Positions 7,113 to 12,280 of a stretch of 12,280 nt of DNA are shown piece after piece. This DNA comes from an uncultured Desulfobacterales bacterium (GTDB taxonomy: Bacteria; Desulfobacterota; Desulfobacteria; Desulfobacterales; UBA11574): positions 1-12,280 of the forward strand of contig CALANC010000310.1 in the NCBI GenBank assembly GCA_937925895.1, read 5' to 3'. A program made the position numbers and the translations under genes. Each line of letters opens with the position of its first letter. Within the stretch, counting starts at the first letter, position 1. Under the pieces are notes generated by a model. It made no database searches. It saw only the letters and a program-made list of their open reading frames with translations, and had not been told where the DNA came from.

Positions 7113-8630
7113 TTAACTCGGACTTTGTGCTTGTACCTTGGGTTTAATGATTACATCGATACGCCGGTTGATGGCCCGTCCTTCGGGTGTGGCATTGGAG
7201 GCCAGAGGTCTAACCGACCCATAGCCAACGGCCATAATTCTCTCCTTAGGCAGGGTCTTATTCGCAAGCAGATACTCCATGACTGCTTCGGCTCTTTGTT
7301 GGGACAAGTGCTCGTTGACTTCATCCGAGCCGGTACTGTCTGTATGCCCTTCGATAACTACCTGCGACTCGTCGAATGTCCTAATTGCCCTTTGAACCTT
7401 ACTCAGCAGCATATATGTTCCCGGCATAAGTATGCTCTGGCCAACCGGAAATTTAACGGCCTTCAAACGGATAACCAGCTGGTTTTCCTGTTTGTAGACC
7501 TCGGCCTCATCACTGTCAAAAAATTTCTGAACTTTCGTGTATAGTTCATTGAACTGTTTCTCGGCTGCCAGTCGTTCTTTTTCTGCCGCCAGACGATCTT
7601 TTTCCATCTGACCTCTGCGAGTCTGTTTTTGAGCCAGATCGATACGCTTATTTAAAGCCTCCATTTGTACCTGCTGGGATTTTACTTTGGCGATCATGAA
7701 ATCATGATCAGACTGCAACGCCCCGATTGAGCCGATTATATTCTCCACCTGAACCTCAAAATTCTGATCCCGCATATCCGGAGCCGACAGTTTGCGGGTC
7801 GTTTTGTGCAGGGTTTCTTCCATCCATAAAGCGATCTGTTCAGGCTCCATGGGTTTGATCTTCCGGCTTTGATCCATTAAGGAATGAAGTCGCTTGGCCA
7901 TGAATAAAGCTTCGTCGGCTTTCTTTTTCATCGTATCTTTATCGTAGGGATTTTGAGTAATGAACTCATCGGCTTCGTTCAATTTTTTTTGCGCCAGGAT
8001 CAATGATTCAGGTGTTATTTTTTTGGCGCCGGCTCTTTCGGCCCGGCCGATCAGTGTACGGACCTCTCCTATGGTTTTTTCCTTAATCGCCCTAATTTCC
8101 AATTGGCGGAAAACCTGAACCACCTTTGTTTGGTTTTTTTGTGCATAACGCAGATTATCCTTCTCAATGGCTTCGGTAAGACTGAGAAATTTTTCCTCTG
8201 CATCCACATAATCATTGCCCAGATCCGTAGCTCCAGCAGCACGAGCTTTTTTTCTGCCTTCAATCAGCTCGCCCAAAGTCGCTCTAGATATTTTGGCCAT
8301 TTCTTTTGCTTTTTGTAGCTGGATTTCTGCTTCCTTTACATATTCCCGGATTTCCGAAAGTTCTTTGCCTTTTTCAAGATCATTTTTGGCTTTCAGATAG
8401 GAATTCTCGGCCCTGGAATACCAGGTCGGTGAAAGCACATTCAGCTGATGCTGGCGGGCATCGGTAAGTTTTCCACCCAGCTGGTTGACCATTTCCACCG
8501 GGTTTTCAGCACTTACCATGACGGGAACTGCATCCTGGCTTCTCGGGGTGCCGGCGCACGCGCTTATGAGGAAAAATGACAGCACCAGCAACATGGGAAG
8601 AAAGATTCTCTTTGATTTGTTTGTGTTCAT
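7113..8630 (-). CDS. OmpA-like peptidoglycan-binding lipoprotein with DUF4398-like helices
   Basis: Predicted outer-membrane lipoprotein (505 aa) that would tether the membrane to the cell wall. Its signal sequence ends in the lipobox LISAC, giving lipidation at Cys25. Residues about 40-110 form charged helices resembling DUF4398 (AENSYLKAKNDLEKGKE..., EAEIQLQKAKEMAK). A second, similar helical region follows (AERAGAKKITPESLILAQKKLNEAD). Residues about 318-368 look like a coiled coil with the tandem heptad RLAAEKERLAAEK. The C-terminal OmpA domain runs from about 383 to 500. In it GHTD ends at Asp431 and LSQQR ends at Arg446, the 15-residue spacing of the residues that bind diaminopimelate in OmpA/Pal proteins, and NRRIDVII closes the domain. 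A frame-extended start at 8645 is rejected because AAGGAG (8636-8641) lies inside it, five bases before ATG 8630. It is transcribed from its own promoter and probably cotranscribed with the thioesterase gene. Confidence 0.88.
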   Translation of the reverse strand: MNTNKSKRIFLPMLLVLSFFLISACAGTPRSQDAVPVMVSAENPVEMVNQLGGKLTDARQHQLNVLSPTWYSRAENSYLKAKNDLEKGKELSEIREYVKEAEIQLQKAKEMAKISRATLGELIEGRKKARAAGATDLGNDYVDAEEKFLSLTEAIEKDNLRYAQKNQTKVVQVFRQLEIRAIKEKTIGEVRTLIGRAERAGAKKITPESLILAQKKLNEADEFITQNPYDKDTMKKKADEALFMAKRLHSLMDQSRKIKPMEPEQIALWMEETLHKTTRKLSAPDMRDQNFEVQVENIIGSIGALQSDHDFMIAKVKSQQVQMEALNKRIDLAQKQTRRGQMEKDRLAAEKERLAAEKQFNELYTKVQKFFDSDEAEVYKQENQLVIRLKAVKFPVGQSILMPGTYMLLSKVQRAIRTFDESQVVIEGHTDSTGSDEVNEHLSQQRAEAVMEYLLANKTLPKERIMAVGYGSVRPLASNATPEGRAINRRIDVIIKPKVQAQSPS

Positions 8631-8660
8631 AGATTCTCCTTTCATTCACTAATTTTTTGT

Positions 8661-8690
8661 ATAATTTTTGTAGATCGTGTTCTTTGTCAA
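8661..8690 (-). promoter_or_regulatory. Sigma70-type promoter of the OmpA-like lipoprotein gene
   Basis: Read on the minus strand, a perfect -35 TTGACA (8690-8685) is followed after 18 bp by AATTAT (8666-8661), a 4/6 match to the -10. Transcription would start near 8654, about 24 nt before the ATG at 8630, a normal short leader. Confidence 0.5.
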
Positions 8691-8751
8691 TGGCGTCAGG
8701 ATAGGTAAATGTCTTCTCGAACGAATCCTGCTGGTAACAATAAATGTGACC

Positions 8752-9228
8752 TTAAGCCAGCTTATTTGTCGGGTCTCCTTCTTCGACCATCTGCCTTAAT
8801 ATGTCGCGTTCATGCTGGAGCGGAACTCGACCGCTCAAATGCGCGTAGCACACCTGCTGGCCGGTCTCATTGGTGAAAATTGCTTCGGCCTCTGACCGCC
8901 CGGATTTCTCAATCCGGGTGATGGTGATGATGCAAGTAATATTGTCGCCGAAGTAAACAGGTTTGATAAACTTGAAGTCCATTCCTGTGGCTAGCCATCC
9001 TACCTGGCCGCCAAATTCACAAATCATCGATCCGACGATTAGACCATGGCAAATGAGGCCCTTAAATCCTTTGGCCTGAGCCCAGCGGAGATCATAGTGG
9101 ACGGGGTTGTAATCACGAGTGATATTGCCGAAGTGCTCCGTCTCCTCCTGAGTGAATGTACGCGAGTAGGTAAACGAATGACCTTCTTTTAGGCCATCAA
9201 TAGCCCTCTGACGTATGGGGTTGGCCAT
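8752..9228 (-). CDS. MaoC-like (R)-specific enoyl-CoA hydratase / dehydratase
   Basis: Predicted cytosolic hotdog-fold hydratase (158 aa) adding water to trans-2-enoyl-CoA or acting in a related dehydration. Single-domain PhaJ-type proteins have about this length. The active-site motif is ITRDYNPVHYD at 36-46, with Asp39 and His44 in the D-x(4)-H spacing of (R)-hydratases. It is followed by GFKGLICHGLIVGSMI, the expected glycine/histidine-rich helix region, and the second half FIKPVYFGDNITC...SGRSEAEAIFTNETGQQVCYAHLSGRVPL. The frame stays open to a GTG at 9246, but GGAGG (9237-9241) lies inside that extension and eight bases before ATG 9228, so 9228 is the start. It precedes the OmpA-like gene by 121 nt, and that gene has its own promoter, so cotranscription is uncertain. 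No polyhydroxyalkanoate genes are nearby; the substrate is unknown. Confidence 0.82.
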   Translation of the reverse strand: MANPIRQRAIDGLKEGHSFTYSRTFTQEETEHFGNITRDYNPVHYDLRWAQAKGFKGLICHGLIVGSMICEFGGQVGWLATGMDFKFIKPVYFGDNITCIITITRIEKSGRSEAEAIFTNETGQQVCYAHLSGRVPLQHERDILRQMVEEGDPTNKLA

Positions 9229-9411
9229 TATTTTTTCCTCCGCCACGACACTTTACAACTTGCTCCTAAACTTTATGGCATAATCTTTCAAAAAAATCAA
9301 AAAGACAAACCCGACCGGAATCGTAAATTTGAACACCATTTTGAAACAGCAAGAAATAGATTTTTAAAATAAAACCACACTTTACCACCATATATTGTGC
9401 TAAAATAAAAC

Positions 9412-9441
9412 TTGACACACAATTTATTATTTCTGTAATCT
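9412..9441 (+). promoter_or_regulatory. Sigma70-type promoter of the FN3/Ig protein gene
   Basis: A perfect -35 TTGACA (9412-9417) is followed after 18 bp by TAATCT (9436-9441), a 4/6 match to the -10. The start would be near 9448, leaving an unusually long leader of about 130 nt before the GTG at 9579. Confidence 0.5.
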
Positions 9442-9544
9442 ATACTTGTACGGGTGGGATTGCTTTCAAATTCCCAAAAGATTTGTATTGAACAGCCCTT
9501 TATTTAACCTGAAAAACGGGTCCTTTGGGCCAAGATTCTTTACG

Positions 9545-9575
9545 GATCCTTTCTCCCACAAAAAATAGGAGGATC
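9545..9575 (+). promoter_or_regulatory. Possible ribosome-site-masking stem in the FN3/Ig leader
   Basis: GATCCT (9545-9550) is the exact complement of AGGATC (9570-9575), which overlaps the last half of the AGGAGG Shine-Dalgarno (9567-9572). A 19-nt loop separates the arms. A second long-range pair, GTGGGA (9453-9458) with TCCCAC (9554-9559), would compete with or enclose it. Six base pairs is modest and may be chance. Confidence 0.3.
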
Positions 9576-9578
9576 AAG

Positions 9579-11777
9579 GTGGCACGGAAAATTATCATTT
9601 TTTTAACCGGCTTGCTTGCTTTGGCCTGGATAACGCCCCACATGTCCTGTGCCGGATCTTTACAGTGGGATGCTGTAGCCAGTGATGTGCAAGGCTACAA
9701 AATCTTCTATGGCACTTCATCGGGCAGCTATCCTTATAGCAAGAGTGTCGGCAATGTTACCCAATACCCTTTGTCAAATTTGCCCCTGGCAGAGGGTATG
9801 ACCTATTATTTTGTCGTAAGGGCGTATTCCGATGCCGGTGAAAGCGAAAACTCAAATGAAACGATTTATACAGTGCCTTCTTATGGGGACACGACACCGC
9901 CTCTTGCGCCTCAAGGAATAGAAGCGAGGGTTTCAGGTGTCAGTATAACACTTGACTGGCAGGAGAATGCTGAACCGGATTTTTCAGAATATAAGGTCTA
10001 CTATGGGAACTCTAGCCGAAATTACGGACCTTCTATCCCGGCGGGAAAAGCTACAAGTTATACCATTCAAAATCTCGAGGGCGGCAAGACGTATTATCTG
10101 GCAGTGTCGGCTTTAGATGCTGCAGGCAACGAAAGCGGGTATTCCGGAGAGGCTGTAGAAACCATTCCATCCGACCCGGACGGGACTGATCCGGGTGCAG
10201 GACCGATGTTGCAATGGGATGCCGTTACCGGTGAGGTAACCGGCTACATGATTTACTATGGCACCATATCGGGGGCCTATTCGGATAGTATAGATGCTGG
10301 GAACGTCACCCAATATCTATTAACTGATCTACCTCTGGCAGAAGGAACGACCTATTACTTTGCTATTAAGGCCTATAATAATAGCGGCGAAAGCGACCCC
10401 TCCGAGGAGGTTTCATACAGTACAAGTGTGCCGGAGGATACAACCCCACCATTGGAGCTGGGGCATTCTGATTACTGTAAGGAATATGGCCCTTGTGAGG
10501 CGGGAGAGGGTGACTGTGACACCGGCCAATGTCAGAGCGGGCTGGTATGTGCACAGAATGTAGGGGCCAAGTACGGGTTTGAAGCGACAGTTGACGTGTG
10601 TGAAAGCCCCGAGCCTTCAGATATAACCGCACCCACCGTAGCCATAACCGCACCGACCGGTGGAAGTACTTATACGGCAAGCAGTGCGCCGGTCGAATTA
10701 TCGGGCACTGCTTCGGACAACATCGGTGTCGACCAAGTAAGCTGGATCAACGATCGGGGTGGAAGTGGCACCGCCAGCGGCACGACATCCTGGTCGGCTT
10801 CCGGCATCCAGCTGTCAGAAGGCGACAATGTCTTGACGGTGACGGCAACGGATGCTGCCGGCAATCAATCGACCGACACACTTACCGTTTTGTATACATC
10901 TCTGGACACTGTTGATCCGGCAGTAACCATCACATCACCGACCAGTGGAAGTGCTTATACGGCAAGCAATTCGTCTATCGATTTGTCGGGCAGTGCTTCG
11001 GACAACGTTGGTATCAGAGACGTGCTTTGGAGCAACGATCGAGGCGGAAGCGATGTTGCATCCGGTACAACGAGTTGGTCAATAGCAGATGTGGACCTTG
11101 CCGAGGGAGCCAACCAGATAACCATCACGGCCACAGATACCTCCGGCAACCAATCCACGGATACGCTCACAGTTACCTACACGGCAGCAGATACCATCAA
11201 TCCCCTGATATCCATAACATCGCCGACAAGTGAAAGTACTTATGAGACGAAAAACTCTTCTCTCAATCTGTCTGGAAGTGCTTCAGACAATAATCATGTA
11301 AGCCAAGTGGCCTGGGCCAACTCAAGGGGTGGCAGCGGTATGGCCAACGGTACCGCACCATGGTCGATTTCTAACATTCAGTTGTCAGAAGGCGATAATT
11401 TGCTGACGGTAACCGCAAAAGATGCTGCCGGTAATCAATCCACAGACAAGCTTTCTGTTGTTTACAATCCGCTGGATACAACCGCTCCTATAGTGACGAT
11501 AAAATCACCGACAACACGAAGCAAGTATAGGACAAAAAATTCATCTGTTACTTTATCGGGAAGTGCTTCAGATAATATTGGCGTGACCCTGGTAACTTGG
11601 ATCAATTCTCGGGGTGGTCGCGGTACAGCCAATGGCACAGCCGCCTGGTCTATTTCTAACATTTCGTTATCAGAAGGAGAGAATGTGCTGACGGTGACCG
11701 CTAGAGATGCGATCGGCAATCAATTTACCGATAAACTCACAGTGGTCATGAAAAGCGGAGGAAAGCCCAGGAAATAA
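9579..11777 (+). CDS. Secreted modular FN3 / Cys-rich / Ig-like repeat protein
   Basis: Predicted exported protein (732 aa) of unknown function, probably adhesive or structural, with no enzyme motif seen. A signal peptide runs to about Ala25 (cleavage SCA before Gly26). Cys24 is not in a proper lipobox, since His occupies -3. Modules in order: FN3-like 1 (26-103), FN3-like 2 (104-200), FN3-like 3 (about 208-290), a six-Cys module (300-341), then four Ig-like repeats of exactly 95 residues (348-442, 443-537, 538-632, 633-727) and the basic tail GKPRK. FN3-like 1 and 3 are close copies (LQWDAV, GNVTQY, LPLAEG, TYY). The C-terminus has no PEP-CTERM, LPXTG or other sorting signal. The frame extends back to a TTG at 9525, but AGGAGG (9567-9572) six bases before GTG 9579 sets the start. 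It is a single-gene unit with its own promoter and no clear terminator. Confidence 0.8.
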   Translation: MARKIIIFLTGLLALAWITPHMSCAGSLQWDAVASDVQGYKIFYGTSSGSYPYSKSVGNVTQYPLSNLPLAEGMTYYFVVRAYSDAGESENSNETIYTVPSYGDTTPPLAPQGIEARVSGVSITLDWQENAEPDFSEYKVYYGNSSRNYGPSIPAGKATSYTIQNLEGGKTYYLAVSALDAAGNESGYSGEAVETIPSDPDGTDPGAGPMLQWDAVTGEVTGYMIYYGTISGAYSDSIDAGNVTQYLLTDLPLAEGTTYYFAIKAYNNSGESDPSEEVSYSTSVPEDTTPPLELGHSDYCKEYGPCEAGEGDCDTGQCQSGLVCAQNVGAKYGFEATVDVCESPEPSDITAPTVAITAPTGGSTYTASSAPVELSGTASDNIGVDQVSWINDRGGSGTASGTTSWSASGIQLSEGDNVLTVTATDAAGNQSTDTLTVLYTSLDTVDPAVTITSPTSGSAYTASNSSIDLSGSASDNVGIRDVLWSNDRGGSDVASGTTSWSIADVDLAEGANQITITATDTSGNQSTDTLTVTYTAADTINPLISITSPTSESTYETKNSSLNLSGSASDNNHVSQVAWANSRGGSGMANGTAPWSISNIQLSEGDNLLTVTAKDAAGNQSTDKLSVVYNPLDTTAPIVTIKSPTTRSKYRTKNSSVTLSGSASDNIGVTLVTWINSRGGRGTANGTAAWSISNISLSEGENVLTVTARDAIGNQFTDKLTVVMKSGGKPRK
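10476..10601 (+). other. Six-cysteine module within the FN3/Ig protein
   Basis: Cysteines at residues 300, 306, 313, 318, 324 and 341 follow the pattern C-x5-C-x6-C-x4-C-x5-C-x16-C, with the acidic-glycine core EAGEGDCD and SGLVCAQNVGAKYG. Six cysteines in a 42-residue exported module suggest three disulfides. I recall similar GPC-GEGDCD modules in other proteobacterial surface proteins but cannot name a family. It separates the FN3-like half from the Ig-like half. Confidence 0.6.
10620..11759 (+). repeat. Four tandem 285-bp Ig-like repeats
   Basis: Units start at 10620, 10905, 11190 and 11475, each exactly 285 bp (95 codons) and in frame. Each begins with D(I/T) then a hydrophobic I(T/K)(A/S)PT strand. 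Each carries ASDN, W-x-N-x-RGG, a G(T)-x-x-WS segment, L(S/A)EG-x-N and a GNQ-x-TD near the end. The lack of any length drift points to recent or selected tandem duplication. Units 3 and 4 are more basic (KNSS, TRSKYRTKN) than 1 and 2. Confidence 0.9.
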
Positions 11778-12093
11778 TCGTTAGGCTTCGGTTTGAAAGC
11801 TTCACTTTTCGATAATTTAAGGAGTGCCCTAAGTCGCAAACGGAAAAACGGATTGAGAGAAATTGGATAACCCCAAGATATTGGAGACTAGGGTACATTT
11901 CCTTTTCTTTATAAGATTGTTTTCCCCCTGTGATTTCTTAATCGCACCATAACCTATTGACATTAATCAAATTATCATATGCTGAGATATCTTAAAGCAC
12001 GTCATCTTTTTCTCACCCAACTAAAACTGCAACAATGTGGCCTATTTTTATTGACTTTATTGTTTTTATACAAATGTTTTTAAATATTATAGC

Positions 12094-12180
12094 TTACTTA
12101 ACGGGAGGATAATAAAAATCCTCCTTCAGATAAACGATAATTTTGGAGATAGGTTTTTTACAATTTTCACAAATTAGCAT
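12094..12180 (-). CDS. Possible micro-ORF with CxxC motif (28 aa)
   Basis: I do not recognise this gene, and it may not be real. Starting at ATG 12180 it encodes 28 aa, beginning MLICENCKKPISK and ending FYYPPVK. A second in-frame ATG at 12195 would give 33 aa, but GAGGG lies just after that codon, eight bases before ATG 12180, again favouring the inner start. The C-x-x-C pair followed by KKPI looks like half of a zinc ribbon; a second Cys pair is absent, so it could be a decayed or truncated remnant of a longer zinc-ribbon protein. The GGAGGAT hairpin lies inside its 3' part. The strong inverted repeat at 12205-12273 is immediately upstream and could regulate it. Confidence 0.25.
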   Translation of the reverse strand: MLICENCKKPISKIIVYLKEDFYYPPVK

Positions 12181-12204
12181 CACGGGCACCCTCATATAAG
12201 TTTA

Positions 12205-12273
12205 TTTTTATTGATAGAAAAATTTTATCTATCATAGCGAAACAATAATAATTTCAATATCTATCAATAAAAA
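12205..12273. repeat. 14-bp AT-rich inverted repeat with a third half-site
   Basis: TTTTTATTGATAGA (12205-12218) and TCTATCAATAAAAA (12260-12273) are perfect 14-bp inverted repeats, 41 nt apart. A third partial copy, TCTATCA (12228-12234), lies between them and also pairs with TGATAGA (12212-12218). Three copies of one word within 70 bp suggest an operator cluster or a cruciform; the window edge prevents seeing what lies beyond. Confidence 0.6.
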
Positions 12274-12280
12274 CATATTC

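Larger units (their letters stand above)
9229..9578. other. Divergent regulatory region between maoC-like and FN3/Ig genes
   Basis: This 350-bp stretch holds no convincing gene. It contains the two Shine-Dalgarno sites that set the starts (GGAGG 9237-9241 on the minus strand, AGGAGG 9567-9572 on the plus strand). It also holds a good plus-strand promoter (9412-9441) and a weaker minus-strand candidate: TTGATT 9300-9295, 17 bp, CATAAA 9277-9272. The plus-strand leader has a small hairpin GGTCC/GGGCC (9519-9523 with 9527-9531) and a possible site-masking stem. ATTGTG (9394-9399) and CACAAT (9418-9423) form a 6-bp inverted repeat around the -35. Confidence 0.5.
11778..12280. other. AT-rich 500-bp stretch with no convincing gene
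   Basis: Nothing long is coded here on either strand. I see an isolated TTGACA near 11957 without a well-spaced -10, and a GGAGGAT/ATCCTCC hairpin (12104-12110 with 12118-12124, 7-nt loop). A possible CxxC micro-ORF lies on the minus strand (12094-12195) and a strong inverted repeat near the edge (12205-12273). No clear intrinsic terminator follows the FN3/Ig gene. This may be the upstream region of a gene beyond the window. Confidence 0.5.

Noticed and set aside
9448..9578. Cyclic-di-GMP or other known riboswitch in the FN3/Ig leader
   Set aside because: I looked for the conserved cores of common classes and found none; only simple pairings are visible.
9630..9660. FN3/Ig protein as a lipoprotein (Cys24 near the signal end)
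   Set aside because: The residues before Cys are His-Met-Ser, lacking the Leu/Val/Ile expected at -3; ordinary cleavage after SCA fits better.
10620..11759. CRISPR or satellite interpretation of the repeats
   Set aside because: The 285-bp units are in frame, divergent at DNA level and encode Ig-like domains; there are no short identical repeats with unique spacers.
11760..11830. Intrinsic terminator after the FN3/Ig gene
   Set aside because: Only 4-5 bp imperfect pairings (GGCTTC with GAAAGC) and no T-run were found.
12035..12112. 25-aa hydrophobic frame (MWPIFIDFIVF...) resembling a type I toxin peptide
   Set aside because: No Shine-Dalgarno precedes it, and AT-rich DNA easily gives hydrophobic codons. 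No antitoxin RNA promoter is evident. It cannot be supported from sequence alone.
12104..12124. GGAGGAT/ATCCTCC hairpin as a terminator
   Set aside because: Neither strand has a T-run after the stem, and no convincing gene ends just before it; kept only as a structural note.

Overview
The window looks like chromosome of a Gram-negative, probably anaerobic Desulfobacterota-type bacterium (Desulfobacterales relatives). This is inference. It rests on moderate G+C with AT-rich intergenic gaps, outer-membrane-type lipoproteins, an OmpA-like lipoprotein with DUF4398-like helices, acyl-CoA hotdog enzymes, and a secreted FN3/Ig-like protein with a Cys-rich module. I see no tRNA, rRNA, CRISPR array, transposase or phage gene.

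Left part (1-6550), amino-acid uptake and use. A class-III aminotransferase resembling ornithine aminotransferase (rocD, TTG start) lies head-on against a small YajG-like lipoprotein; the two stop codons abut with no base between. After a 266-bp divergent gap carrying two inverted repeats and a plausible promoter come four co-directional genes for a general L-amino-acid ABC transporter of the Aap/Bzt type: periplasmic binding protein, two permeases and ATPase. A 13-14 bp stem-loop follows the binding-protein gene, and a 13-bp hairpin without a U-tract follows the ATPase gene. Imported amino acids could feed transamination by the RocD-like enzyme, but the two units are separately transcribed.

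Middle part (6556-9228), three minus-strand genes: a MaoC-like hydratase, an OmpA-like peptidoglycan-binding lipoprotein with its own TTGACA promoter, and, 23 nt downstream of that, a 4HBT-type thioesterase. The first and last are both hotdog-fold proteins expected to act on acyl-CoA.

Right part (9412-11777), a monocistronic gene for a 732-aa secreted modular protein: signal peptide, three FN3-like modules, a six-cysteine module, then four Ig-like repeats each exactly 285 bp (95 aa) long. Its leader could form a stem that covers part of the ribosome binding site. The last ~500 bp (11778-12280) are AT-rich and hold no convincing gene, only a possible 28-33 aa CxxC peptide on the minus strand and a strong AT-rich inverted repeat.

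For three genes (OmpA-like, MaoC-like, FN3/Ig) the longest open frame begins upstream of an excellent Shine-Dalgarno sequence, so I give the shorter start. Nothing here amounts to a clearly new multi-gene system; the modular surface protein and the regulatory structures around the aap operon are the most interesting parts.
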